Below are positions 18,292 to 27,123 of a stretch of DNA of 64,000 nt, piece after piece. The DNA lies in NCBI GenBank assembly GCA_030532515.1, contig JAUNKY010000001.1:38793-102792 (forward strand). Reading direction: 5' to 3'. The notes beneath the pieces were generated by a model. That model was given only the letters and a program-made list of their open reading frames with translations. It searched no databases and had not been told where the DNA came from. The position numbers were made by a program, and so were the translations under genes. How positions within the stretch are numbered: position 1 is the first letter of the stretch; every line of letters starts with the position of its first letter. This DNA comes from Actinomycetaceae bacterium. GTDB taxonomy: Bacteria > Actinomycetota > Actinomycetes > Actinomycetales > Actinomycetaceae.

Positions 18292-20655
18292 TCAGATCTT
18301 CGTAGGCTCAATCTTCCACACTTCGTTAGCGTAATCGCGGATGGTGCGGTCAGAAGAGAATCGACCCGACAGAGTAATGTTCTGCCAGCACATCTGTGCC
18401 CAATGACGACGGTCAGCGTAGTCCGCTGCCATCTGGTCGCGAGCCGTGCGGTATGCGTCAAAGTCGCCCAGCAGGTAGTAAACGTCTGCTGGTTCCCAGC
18501 CGTTAGAGTTCAGCAAGGACCAACGCAGGTCGTGGAACATGCCGGTGTTGCCGTCATCCAAGGTGCCATCAGTGAAGGCATCCAGAACCCGCTTCAACCC
18601 TGGCACGGTTTCGTAGTGGTGCATTGGGTTGTAGGTCTTGCGAAGTTCAGGCAGTTCTTCTTCCTTAGCCCCGAAGATGTAAGCGTTTTCTGCACCTACA
18701 GCTTCCAGGATTTCCACGTTTGCGCCGTCCAGGGTACCCAGGGTTAAAGCGCCGTTCATCATGAACTTCATGTTGGAAGTACCGGAAGCTTCCTTACCGG
18801 CGGTGGAAATCTGTTCGGAAACATCCGCAGCTGGAATGATCTTTTCAGCTGGGGAAACATTGTAGTTTTCTACGAAGACTACCTTCAAACGTCCGGCTAC
18901 GTCCTCGTCGTTGTTAACCAGGCGGCCAACTTCGTTAATCAGCTTAATAATGGCCTTTGCACGCACGTAGCCAGGAGCTGCCTTAGCACCGAAAATGAAA
19001 ACGCGCTTAGGCACATCCATGCCTGGGTTTTCCTTAATGCGGAAGTACAGGTCCAGCACGTACATAATATTCAGCAGCTGACGCTTGTATTCGTGCAGAC
19101 GCTTAATCTGTACGTCGAAGATAGCTTCAGGATCGATTTCGATACCCTGGCGCTTGTAGATCCAGTTAGCGAAGTGAACCTTATTTTCGTGCTTAATCTG
19201 GTTCAGACGAGAGTAAATTTCGTCGTTGCCAGCGGTAGCGTAGTCAGCCAGCACATCCAGGTCAGTTACCCAAGCGTCAGAGCCGGTAACTTCAGTCAGC
19301 AGAGCCGATAGGCGAGGGTTACACTGGTTCAACCAACGACGTGGGGTTACCCCGTTAGTCTTGTTGTTGAACTTCTCTGGCCAGATTTCGTGCCATTCGC
19401 CCAGGGTTTCACGCTTAATGATTTCGGTGTGCAGGGCGGCAACACCGTTGATTGAGAAGGAGGCGTAGCAAGCGATCCAAGCCATGTGAACCATGCCGTT
19501 GGAAACTGGAGCCATGTAGTTTACGCGCCCCTCATCCAGGCCGCGAGCGTACATTTCCACGCGGAAACGACGGTCGATTTCCCAAACGATTTCCATTACA
19601 CGTGGGAACAGGCGGTCGAAGATAGAGATTTCCCAAGTTTCCAGGGCTTCAGCCAAAACAGTGTGGTTGGTGTAGGCGAAGGTTTCGGAAACGATCTTCC
19701 AAGCCTTTTCCCAGCCCATGCCGTGTTCGTCCATCAGAATACGCATCAGTTCTGGGATGGCCAGCACTGGGTGGGTATCGTTCAACTGAATGGAGTTGTA
19801 CTTTGCGAAAGAATCCAAGGAACCGTGCTGAGCAACGTGGTTTTCTACGATTTCTTGCAAGGAAGCGGAGCAGAAGAAGTACTGCTGGCGAACGCGCAGA
19901 ACTTTACCTTCGTAGGTGGAGTCATTCGGGTACAGCACACGAGAAATGTCCATGGTGCGTTCACGGTCGACGATTGCGTCGGTGAAGCGCTGTGAGTTGA
20001 AGGCTGCGTAGTCGAACTCTTCCATTGGTTCGGCTTTCCACAGGCGCAGGGTGCCAACGTTGTCGGTACCGTAGCCGGTGATTGGCAGGTCGTAAGGAAC
20101 TGCACGTACCTTCAGGTCTGCGTAGTTAACGAAGCGGGTTTCTTCCTGGTGACGAATGATGAAGGGGTATTCTTCTTCCATCCAAGCGTCTGGCTTTTCA
20201 GTTTGGAAGCCGGAAGAGAAGACCTGCTTGAACAGACCGTAGCGGTAGAGAATACCGTAGCCAACTACTGGCAGGTCTTGGGTTGCACAAGAGTCCAGGA
20301 AGCAGGCGGCCAGGCGACCCAAGCCGCCGTTACCGAGAGCTGCGTCTGGTTCTTGTTCCAGAATGTCGGTTAGGTTCTGCCCAAAAGCGTTGGTGGCTTT
20401 TTCGGCTTCTTCCATGAGGCCCAGGTTGAGCAGGTTGTTCAGCAGGGCGCGGCCCATTAGGAACTCAGCTGAGAAGTAGTGTTGGCGGCGTCCGGCCTTG
20501 TACTTTTCGCTGGTTGCGTGCCACTTGTCAGCAATTTGATCTACGACGGTTGCTGAAAGCCCCTGCCAGAAATCCATTGGAGTTGCGGCGTTAGTGGGGC
20601 GGCCAGAAATCGCGCGGATCTGCGTTTCTGCGGCGCCTTTAAAATCTGGTGCCAT
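18292..20655 (-). CDS. glgP: Glycogen/maltodextrin phosphorylase (GT35)
   Basis: Releases glucose-1-phosphate from alpha-1,4-glucans. 787 residues. Conserved blocks are HYFSAEFLMGRALLNNLLNL, LEQEPDAALGNGGLGRLAAC, IQLNDTHPVLAIPELMRIL and the pyridoxal-phosphate lysine site in EASGTSNMKFMMNGALTLGT. The ATG has a GGAGGA site. It is shorter than the actinobacterial GlgE/maltosyltransferase type and matches the common bacterial phosphorylase length. It converges on groL across the repeat region. Confidence 0.96.
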   Translation of the reverse strand: MAPDFKGAAETQIRAISGRPTNAATPMDFWQGLSATVVDQIADKWHATSEKYKAGRRQHYFSAEFLMGRALLNNLLNLGLMEEAEKATNAFGQNLTDILEQEPDAALGNGGLGRLAACFLDSCATQDLPVVGYGILYRYGLFKQVFSSGFQTEKPDAWMEEEYPFIIRHQEETRFVNYADLKVRAVPYDLPITGYGTDNVGTLRLWKAEPMEEFDYAAFNSQRFTDAIVDRERTMDISRVLYPNDSTYEGKVLRVRQQYFFCSASLQEIVENHVAQHGSLDSFAKYNSIQLNDTHPVLAIPELMRILMDEHGMGWEKAWKIVSETFAYTNHTVLAEALETWEISIFDRLFPRVMEIVWEIDRRFRVEMYARGLDEGRVNYMAPVSNGMVHMAWIACYASFSINGVAALHTEIIKRETLGEWHEIWPEKFNNKTNGVTPRRWLNQCNPRLSALLTEVTGSDAWVTDLDVLADYATAGNDEIYSRLNQIKHENKVHFANWIYKRQGIEIDPEAIFDVQIKRLHEYKRQLLNIMYVLDLYFRIKENPGMDVPKRVFIFGAKAAPGYVRAKAIIKLINEVGRLVNNDEDVAGRLKVVFVENYNVSPAEKIIPAADVSEQISTAGKEASGTSNMKFMMNGALTLGTLDGANVEILEAVGAENAYIFGAKEEELPELRKTYNPMHHYETVPGLKRVLDAFTDGTLDDGNTGMFHDLRWSLLNSNGWEPADVYYLLGDFDAYRTARDQMAADYADRRHWAQMCWQNITLSGRFSSDRTIRDYANEVWKIEPTKI

Positions 20656-21199
20656 GGGATTATCCTCCGCTTGCGTTACCGGGTAATTCAGCTTGGTTTG
20701 AAAAACTTTGCAAAAATTACCATTTTCTTACAGTTTTGATACGCAGTTAGTTTATCGAGGTTTCTAAGTTTTTCCCACCTCAAGTTAAAGTCATTTCGCT
20801 CTCAGTTAGTTTTTCCCTTAAATTTTCAGGCTTTTACCCATTATGCAACACGCGGTTTTTCTAAATACCCGCTGGAAATCCGCTTTTTAAACATGTTTCA
20901 CAAATCTGCGGTCAGCAAATTTTTTAGATTAACTAAGTCAAACCTATTTTTAGCTTCGTTTTCGCAAGCACGTACCTTTGGGGCGTTGAAAAACCTTACA
21001 GTGAGGGGTTTTTGGGGAGTTTGACGGACGCCCTCGAAAAAATAAGGAAAATCGGGTTTAACTTAAATCCATTTAACGTAAATATTTCCGCGGAATCTGG
21101 GCGAAAAATGCGGTTGCATCGGGCGAAAATCTGCGTAGCGTTTAAGTATCAGAATCATTTAAGCGAGTTTTCGCCTGTACCAATATTTTAGGAGTCAAA
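20656..21199. other. Gene-free stretch between glgP and the DUF1540 gene
   Basis: 544 bp between divergent genes, A/T-richer than its surroundings. It contains one reverse copy of the AAAGGTACGTGCTT word (20966-20979) and one CGCCCTCGA word (21029-21037). Promoters for both neighbours must lie here, but I could not pick convincing boxes. No credible gene is seen. Confidence 0.7.
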
Positions 21200-21454
21200 A
21201 TGTCTACCCCAGCTATTAACTGCGCAACCACTACTTGCTCTTTCAACAACGATGGTTGCGGCGCTCACGCTGCCACTATGAGCACTAAGGGCTGTGTTAC
21301 TTTCTTGCAGATCGGCACTCGCCCAGCTGTAAAGCATGAAGCTATTTTGGGTGCTTGCCAGCGCACTGACTGCACTTTCAACCACGACCTGGAATGCGAT
21401 GCTTCCTCCGTCAAGGTTGAGAACGCTGAGTGCTTGACCTTCACCGCTAAGTGA
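21200..21454 (+). CDS. Small Cys-rich protein with two DUF1540 units
   Basis: 84 residues with eight cysteines plus tandem halves of the pattern C-x4/5-C-x-F/Y-N-x4-C-x-A: CATTTCSFNNDGCGAHAATM and, 46 residues on, CQRTDCTFNHDLECDASSV, each ending in a CVTF/CLTF segment. This matches DUF1540 domains of unknown function, which are thought to bind metal through the cysteines. The gene stands alone, with AGGAGT before the ATG and a strong terminator after it. No signal peptide. Confidence 0.85.
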   Translation: MSTPAINCATTTCSFNNDGCGAHAATMSTKGCVTFLQIGTRPAVKHEAILGACQRTDCTFNHDLECDASSVKVENAECLTFTAK

Positions 21455-21477
21455 GTTTAGTAGCGTAACTTCGACTT

Positions 21478-21527
21478 GTCCGGCTAACCAACTCTTGGGT
21501 CTTACAGTTGGTTAGCCGGACTTTTTT
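21478..21527 (+). terminator. Terminator of the DUF1540 gene
   Basis: 16-bp perfect stem GTCCGGCTAACCAACT / AGTTGGTTAGCCGGAC with a 12-base loop, followed by six T. Confidence 0.95.
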
Positions 21528-21560
21528 GCGCATTTGTTTGGTTTGTCCGCTTTCCCACCG

Positions 21561-21661
21561 ATGCGGGAGTTGGCGTTCCCGCATTAATGGAGGAGGTTGG
21601 TAGCCGGGATTTGTTTGCATTGTTTTACCACCTATCGATGCGGGAGTTGGCGTTCCCGCAT
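21561..21661. repeat. Two identical short hairpins, 77 bp apart
   Basis: ATGCGGGA-GTTGGCGT-TCCCGCAT occurs identically at 21561-21584 and 21638-21661. 8-bp stem, 8-base loop. Lies between the DUF1540 terminator and the peroxidase gene; a CCGAGGGCG word follows at 21671. Confidence 0.85.
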
Positions 21662-21750
21662 TTTCTTTTTCCGAGGGCGCTCCCAGAGGTTTTAGAAAGC
21701 TCACAACCCACCCCCTATCTAACAGATAACATCTATGAGAAACTAAAGAC

Positions 21751-22242
21751 ATGAAAAATAGCATCTATGACTTTGTGGTAACCGACATTAAGGGCGAAGC
21801 CCACGACCTCTCGCAGTACGCCGGAAAAGCAATTTTGATTGTCAACACCGCTTCCAAATGCGGCTTCACCGGCCAATACGACGGATTGCAAGCCCTGTGG
21901 GACGAATTTAAAGACCAAGGGCTGGTAGTCCTCGGTTTCCCCTGCAACCAGTTCAAACAACAAGAATCCGGCTCGGCCGACGAGATTCAAGAGTTCTGCC
22001 GCCTAAACTTCGGAGTTTCCTTCCCACTCATGGCAAAAATCGACGTTAACGGCGATAATCAGGCAGAAATCTACACCTGGTTAAAGAAGCAAGCTCCCGG
22101 CTTACTCACTTCTGACATTAAGTGGAACTTCACCAAGTTCCTGATTTCTCCAGATGGCGTTACCGTAAAACGCTTCTCCCCCACCTCTACTCCGGCAGCG
22201 ATTCGCCCCTGGGTACAGAAAGTTCTGGGATTAGATTCCTGA
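21751..22242 (+). CDS. Glutathione-peroxidase-family thiol peroxidase
   Basis: 163 residues. The peroxidatic Cys37 lies in VNTASKCGFTGQYDGLQ; the family motifs FPCNQF and KWNFTKFL are present, so the Cys-Gln-Trp-Asn tetrad seems complete. Actinobacteria generally lack glutathione and such enzymes usually work with thioredoxin. Monocistronic by appearance: terminator-like hairpins lie before and after it. Confidence 0.93.
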   Translation: MKNSIYDFVVTDIKGEAHDLSQYAGKAILIVNTASKCGFTGQYDGLQALWDEFKDQGLVVLGFPCNQFKQQESGSADEIQEFCRLNFGVSFPLMAKIDVNGDNQAEIYTWLKKQAPGLLTSDIKWNFTKFLISPDGVTVKRFSPTSTPAAIRPWVQKVLGLDS

Positions 22243-22251
22243 AAATGGAAC

Positions 22252-22312
22252 TTCGTTCCGGGGGCGCCCTCGGGGAAAACCCCACCTCCCCGAGTTGCCA
22301 ACCCGGAACGAA
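22252..22312. other. Two-tier nested stem-loop between gpx and the ABC exporter
   Basis: Outer arms TTCGTTCCGGG (22252-22262) and CCCGGAACGAA (22302-22312) are perfect. Inside, CTCGGGG (22270-22276) pairs with CCCCGAG (22288-22294). No T run follows on the plus strand. It could be a terminator, an mRNA-end structure or an attenuator for the ABC genes. One dispersed CGCCCTCGG word forms part of it. Confidence 0.55.
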
Positions 22313-22409
22313 TCAGGGAACTATCAGGGCATCCCCCCATATAAAGTCGGCTGAGCCAAACGTACTCTGGAAAAGTAAGCTTTCCATAATACTGACACTA
22401 AGAGGAAAC

Positions 22410-23138
22410 ATGACTCAGCCATCTAACGCTCCGGCAATCGCCCAGCTGCGTAACGTAAGCAAAATCTACGGCCACGGAAGCACCGAGGTTAAAGCACTGA
22501 ACGACGTAAGCGTCGATTTCCGCGCCGGCGAATTCACCGCCATCATGGGTCCTTCTGGCTCGGGTAAGTCCACCATGCTCCACACTCTGGCAGGTCTTGA
22601 CTCCGTCACCGCCGGACAAATCGCCATCGCAGGCAAGCAAATCACCGGCCTATCCGACAAAGAACTAACTCGATTCCGCCGCGACCACATCGGATTTATC
22701 TTCCAGTCCTTCAACCTAATCCCCACCCTCAGCGCCAAGGACAATATTGAACTTCCAATGCGCTTAGCTGGAGTAAAGATCGACAAGGCCTGGATGGAAC
22801 AAATCGTCGCTTCCTTGCAACTAACCGAACGCCTCACCCACAAGCCATACCAGCTTTCTGGTGGCCAGCAGCAGCGCGTTGCCGTAGCTCGCGCCCTGGT
22901 AGCTCGCCCTGCCATCTTGGTAGCAGACGAACCCACCGGCAACTTGGACTCTGTTACCAGCGCGGAAGTATTGAACCTCCTGCGCTCTGCCGTTGACCAG
23001 CTGAAACAAACCGTCATCATGGTGACCCACGACCGTCACGCCGCGGCCATTGCCGACCGCGTCCTGGTAGTTAAAGACGGACAGATTGTAGCTGACCTGG
23101 CTCACCCAACTGCAGACCAGATTGCGCAGGTAGCGTAA
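22410..23138 (+). CDS. MacB/LolD-type ABC exporter ATPase
   Basis: 242 residues. Walker A is GPSGSGKSTMLHTLAG, the Q loop is FQSFNLIPTLSA, the signature is LSGGQQQRVAVARAL and Walker B is ILVADEPTGNLDS. I chose the ATG at 22410 with AGAGGAAAC in front of it; the frame is open much further upstream but runs into the nested stem-loop and the peroxidase gene. The permease follows after a 2-bp gap. Such pairs export or remove peptides, lipids or lipoproteins; the substrate here cannot be told. Confidence 0.93.
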   Translation: MTQPSNAPAIAQLRNVSKIYGHGSTEVKALNDVSVDFRAGEFTAIMGPSGSGKSTMLHTLAGLDSVTAGQIAIAGKQITGLSDKELTRFRRDHIGFIFQSFNLIPTLSAKDNIELPMRLAGVKIDKAWMEQIVASLQLTERLTHKPYQLSGGQQQRVAVARALVARPAILVADEPTGNLDSVTSAEVLNLLRSAVDQLKQTVIMVTHDRHAAAIADRVLVVKDGQIVADLAHPTADQIAQVA

Positions 23139-23140
23139 CA

Positions 23141-25690
23141 ATGAAAGGTCTTTTAAAAGCAAACGTGAAAAGCCACGCCAGCCGGTACGTGGCAACTTCA
23201 ATCGCAATTGCCCTGGCAACTGCATTCATCTTGGCATGTTTAGGTATCGCCAATGGCTTCTACGCCTCTTTGGAACGCTCTTTAGCTACCGATACTCTGG
23301 GCGCTGATGTAGTAGTGAGCTTAAACGAAAACAGCGACCCAGATTCTGGAAAGCTACAAGAAGCTGACAAAGCTCTGCGCGATTCTAAGAAATTCGACAA
23401 AATCCGCACCGTTTACTTCAACTTCACTCAGTTGGAAAGCGCCGGCTACAAGGGGCAGGCTCGCATCCTGGAAACCCCTAAAGACCCTTTCAAGTTCCTG
23501 GAACTAGAATCTGGCGCGGTACCAACTGAAGGTAACAGCATCGCCCTGGATCGTGGCACGGCCAAGTCCCTCCACGTTGAAGTTGGCGACAGCGTCAACA
23601 TCGAAGGTTTCGACAACGCCAGAAAGGAACCTTTCAAAGTATCGCTGCAGGTAAGCGGCATTTACCCTTCCGGCACCATTTCTATTCCAACTGCCGTAGT
23701 CCCTGCTGACATCGCCAATAAGTTCGTGAGCCCAGAAACCGCCCCCAGCTACGTGCTGCTGGCAGATACTGACGTAGAGACCGTCAAGCAGGTTTTGGCT
23801 GACAAGAACCTAAACACTGCTGTCGATACCGAAACTCAAAGCAAGTTCGTAGCAACTTCGGTTGATAAGTTCACCTCCGGAACCGGCGTTGTCTTAGCTA
23901 TTTTGATTACCTTCCCAGCGTTGGCAATCGTCACTGCAATCATTGTAGTTTCCACTACCTTCAACGTGCTTTTGGCGCAGCGCAAACGTGAACTGGCGCT
24001 ACTGCGTGCCATTGGGGCAACCAGCGAACAAATCCGTAACCTGGCTTTGAAAGAAGCTCTCTTAGTAGGTGTCTTCTCTGCCGTTGCCGGCGTTATCTTC
24101 GGTACTTTACTTTCCGGTGCTTTGAACTACTGGACCGGCTTAATGCCGACGTGGAAGGACGCTCTGCTGACTGTCTCTCCAATGTCAGTTGGGATTTCCT
24201 TCACCCTGGGTCTGCTGATTGCACTGATCGCCGGTTTTGGTCCGGCCCGCCGTATTGCGGGAGTTTCTCCAATGGTGGCTTTGCACCCAGAAGATCCAAA
24301 CGCTTTAAGCACTTCTAAGCGAGTAGTTCGCACCGTGCTGGGTTCAGTAGTCTTTACTCTGGGCACTGCCGTTATGTTGGGCGCGCTTTTCACTCTTGAG
24401 GGCGGAACCCGCTTTGGCGTAGCTTTCGTAGGTGGCATGATTTCCTTCCTGGGCTCTTTGTTCCTGGTAGGCGTCTTGATGCCTAAGCTCAGCTCTGCTC
24501 TGGGTCGCCTGTTGGGGAAGCGTTCCCTCACCACCCAGTTGGCTGGTGAGAACACGGTGCGTAACCCAACTCGTACCGGCGCAACTGGTACGGCACTATT
24601 CTTGGGTGTCACTTTAGTTGTGATGATTATGGTGGGTGCGGAATCTGTCCGCCACACCGTTCTGTCTGAGATTGACTCTAAGCGCCCAGTGGATGCAGTG
24701 GCTGTCTACACCGCTGGTGATGGTTTTAACAACGCTGAGATCGAACGTATCAAGTCTTTGAAGTACGTTGAGGGTGTGCTTCCTACCGAAGGATTTGTCA
24801 CTACGGTAGCAGCCGACGGTCAAGAGCCTTCCTTGCAGATGGTCATTAAGAATGTAGACTTGGCTAACTACGCGCACTCGGTAGTTGCTCAGCCTGCAGA
24901 TGATGAAGTTCTGGTACCAAAGGGATCTTACAACCCTGAGTTTAAGGAAATTACTGTTGCAACCGGCTCAGTAACCTTAAAGCTGAAGCCAGTTGTTGCT
25001 GGCGTTCCCGGCTGGGTTGTGTCGAAGAATAACTTCGATAAGCTAGCTGCGGAAGTTCCTAAGGCTAACCTGTGGATTCCAAATCCTAACGCGGAATCTC
25101 TTCCAGCTTTGGGTGATGTCTCTAGCTCAGTAGCCCAGCGCATCGTCTACGTGAAGGTTGATAACAGCATCCCTGTGGATGAAGTCACCACCCTCTTCAC
25201 CAAGATTGGTGGCAGCAATGAAGAAATCCAAGTTTCTGGCGGTTTAGGGGAACGTATCACCTATACGCTGATCCTGAACGTGATGCTCACCGGCGTAGTT
25301 GGTATGTTGGCTGTCTCTGTTCTAGTAGCACTGGTAGGCGTGACTAATACTCTGGCCCTATCCGTGGTGGAACGTCGCCGTGAAAATGCTTTACTACGCG
25401 CCTTGGGTATGACCCGCACTTCAGTACGCAACATGCTCAGCTTGGAAGCTATCTTGATCGGTGTCTCCGCGCTGATTCTGGGTATCTTGTTGGGTGTCTT
25501 CTACGGTTGGGCTGGTTTCAAGGCTCTGCCACTGGACGGTCTGAGCACCGACGCTGGTTTGAAGATTCCGTGGATGCAGGTGCTGGCTATCTCTGCTGCA
25601 GTATCGCTGGCAGCTCTGCTAGCTTCCATTGCCCCGGGACGCAAAGCTGCTAAGGCCCACCCCGTTGAGGCTATGGCAGACGTGAACTAA
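23141..25690 (+). CDS. FtsX/MacB-family ABC permease
   Basis: 849 residues. It has an N-terminal helix (about 17-40), a large extracytoplasmic domain (about 45-245), three helices (about 250-370), a middle section with two helices (about 405-455), a second extracytoplasmic domain and three C-terminal helices. Two FtsX cores are recognisable from ELALLRAIGATSEQIRNLAL and ENALLRALGMTRTSVRNMLS. This duplicated architecture is usual for Gram-positive FtsX-type exporters. It is the partner of the ATPase just upstream. Confidence 0.92.
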   Translation: MKGLLKANVKSHASRYVATSIAIALATAFILACLGIANGFYASLERSLATDTLGADVVVSLNENSDPDSGKLQEADKALRDSKKFDKIRTVYFNFTQLESAGYKGQARILETPKDPFKFLELESGAVPTEGNSIALDRGTAKSLHVEVGDSVNIEGFDNARKEPFKVSLQVSGIYPSGTISIPTAVVPADIANKFVSPETAPSYVLLADTDVETVKQVLADKNLNTAVDTETQSKFVATSVDKFTSGTGVVLAILITFPALAIVTAIIVVSTTFNVLLAQRKRELALLRAIGATSEQIRNLALKEALLVGVFSAVAGVIFGTLLSGALNYWTGLMPTWKDALLTVSPMSVGISFTLGLLIALIAGFGPARRIAGVSPMVALHPEDPNALSTSKRVVRTVLGSVVFTLGTAVMLGALFTLEGGTRFGVAFVGGMISFLGSLFLVGVLMPKLSSALGRLLGKRSLTTQLAGENTVRNPTRTGATGTALFLGVTLVVMIMVGAESVRHTVLSEIDSKRPVDAVAVYTAGDGFNNAEIERIKSLKYVEGVLPTEGFVTTVAADGQEPSLQMVIKNVDLANYAHSVVAQPADDEVLVPKGSYNPEFKEITVATGSVTLKLKPVVAGVPGWVVSKNNFDKLAAEVPKANLWIPNPNAESLPALGDVSSSVAQRIVYVKVDNSIPVDEVTTLFTKIGGSNEEIQVSGGLGERITYTLILNVMLTGVVGMLAVSVLVALVGVTNTLALSVVERRRENALLRALGMTRTSVRNMLSLEAILIGVSALILGILLGVFYGWAGFKALPLDGLSTDAGLKIPWMQVLAISAAVSLAALLASIAPGRKAAKAHPVEAMADVN

Positions 25691-25722
25691 TCTCACTTCC
25701 TGACTTAAGTTCACTTTATAAA

Positions 25723-25783
25723 TAAAGGTACGTGCTTGAGTTTTTGCGCGATATTTCGCTAAAAACTCAAGCACGTACCTTTA
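25723..25783. repeat. 23-bp-stem inverted repeat built from the AAAGGTACGTGCTTG word
   Basis: Left arm 25723-25745 and right arm 25761-25783 are perfect complements; the 15-base loop contains GCGCGATA, as in the element at 18087. It lies between the convergent permease and ferrochelatase genes and could end transcription from both sides. Confidence 0.9.
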
Positions 25784-25795
25784 GTTTTGAGGTGG

Positions 25796-26800
25796 TTAGA
25801 TCCACCCAGCTAAGGCTTGCTCTGCCTGCGCAGCTAAAGCCGCTACGCACGCGGGTTCCCCATTTGCCCACGGAACGTAGTGGAAATCCCCGCCTCCCGC
25901 ATTTTGATAGGCCTCTTTATTGAGGACGGCAATTTCTTCCAAGGTTTCCAAACAGTCCGCCATAAAACCGGGGCAAATAACATCTATCCGCCCAGTCTGT
26001 GCTGTTCCCAGCTGCGTAACCGTGTCAATGGTAGCCGGACCGATCCACTGCGCCGGACCGAAGACCGATTGATAGGTGGTTAGTAAACCGCCCTCGGGAA
26101 TCTGCAGACGCTGCGCCAATGCCCGCGCGCCAGCCTCGCACTCGTCCTGGTATGGGTCGCCCGCATCGTGCATGGCCTGCGGAATCGAATGGTATGAAGC
26201 AATAACTTTATCCCCGCCGGCAAAATTTGGGCGCCCGTGACGCTCCCAATGGGATTCCAAGGCGGATGCCAACGCCTCAATATATTCGCTGGAAGTCGGG
26301 AAAGAACGCACTAGCCGAATGCTGGGTAGGTTGCGGCTTTGGCGCATCCACCGAGTTACCTGATCGTAAATCGCTCCGACTGTAGAGGCAGAATACTGCG
26401 GGTAGGCGGGCAGAATCGCGATTTCTTGGTAGCCGGCGGCAGACAGTTCATTCAGCACGTCGATAATGTGGTTGCTCCCGTAGCACATGGCCAGCTTCAC
26501 GTGAGCGCGTTCTTTGAAGTGCGCTGCCAGCCCCTCTGCTTGAGCGCGGGTGCCGGTCAGCAGAGGTGAGCCCGCTTCCGTCCAGATAGTGCGGTATGAG
26601 TGGGCCACTTTTTTGGGGCGCACACGCAGGATAATTCCTTCTAGCAGAGGGCGCCAAAAGAGGGGTGAGTATTCGATTACGCGGCGGTCGGAAAGAAATT
26701 CTCTAAGGAACTTGCGTACGTGGTGAGGATGGGGGGCGTCCGGCGTACCCAAGTTTACGATTACGAGGGCGGCAGGCAGCGCCTTTAATGTTTCTGACAT
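25796..26800 (-). CDS. hemH: Ferrochelatase (protoporphyrin or coproporphyrin type)
   Basis: Inserts iron into a porphyrin. 334 residues. Recognisable segments are ALVIVNLGTPDAPHPHHVRK, FLREFLSDRRVIEYSP, AILPAYPQYSASTVGAIYDQ and ASYHSIPQAMHDAGDPYQDE, with the active-site His in the last. Actinobacteria normally use the coproporphyrin-dependent route, so the true name may be cpfC. The ATG at 26800 is preferred over an ATG eleven codons upstream on length and spacing. No other haem genes are nearby. Confidence 0.92.
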   Translation of the reverse strand: MSETLKALPAALVIVNLGTPDAPHPHHVRKFLREFLSDRRVIEYSPLFWRPLLEGIILRVRPKKVAHSYRTIWTEAGSPLLTGTRAQAEGLAAHFKERAHVKLAMCYGSNHIIDVLNELSAAGYQEIAILPAYPQYSASTVGAIYDQVTRWMRQSRNLPSIRLVRSFPTSSEYIEALASALESHWERHGRPNFAGGDKVIASYHSIPQAMHDAGDPYQDECEAGARALAQRLQIPEGGLLTTYQSVFGPAQWIGPATIDTVTQLGTAQTGRIDVICPGFMADCLETLEEIAVLNKEAYQNAGGGDFHYVPWANGEPACVAALAAQAEQALAGWI

Positions 26801-26916
26801 CTGTTCTCTTTCTGTCACTACCTTAGTAATCATAACGAAGGTACGTGCTTAGTTTCCCAGCCGGTCGGTGACAGTTTGTCAGAAAGCCCGCTTCGCTACT
26901 GGCCCCAGAAATACTT

Positions 26917-26946
26917 AAAACGCCCCGCGGTAACCGCGAGGCGTTT
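26917..26946 (-). terminator. Terminator of tRNA-Thr
   Basis: AAACGCCTCGCGG-type stem with a short loop (26917-26930 against 26934-26946), six bases past the tRNA 3' end on the minus strand, followed by TTTT. Confidence 0.8.
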
Positions 26947-26951
26947 AGCTG

Positions 26952-27024
26952 AGCCACCTGTCGGACTCGAACCGACGACCGTCCGCTTACAAGGCGGGAG
27001 CTCTACCAACTGAGCTAAGGTGGC
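26952..27024 (-). tRNA. tRNA-Thr (anticodon TGT)
   Basis: 73 bases. The 7-bp acceptor stem is GCCACCT / AGGTGGC; the D arm is GCTCAGTTGGTAGAGC, the anticodon loop CTTGTAA and the T loop GTTCGAGTCC. CCA is not encoded. The anticodon stem begins with a C27-A43 mismatch; the other four pairs are Watson-Crick. Confidence 0.96.
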
Positions 27025-27049
27025 ACTTTCATTAGTTTGCCATTAAAAA

Positions 27050-27102
27050 CGGTCCCTGTCACATATTGGCATTGTGGAATGCGCAATATACGACAGAGAC
27101 CG
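27050..27102 (-). terminator. Long stem-loop terminator of the DsbA-like gene
   Basis: Stem of about 21 pairs with small symmetric interruptions: CGGTC/GACCG, CTGTC/GACAG, ATATTG/CAATAT and GCATT/AATGC around a GTGG loop. On the minus strand it ends in TTTTT, 22 bases after the stop of the gene at 27124. Confidence 0.85.
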
Positions 27103-27123
27103 CTATAAATCAGCTAAAAATGC

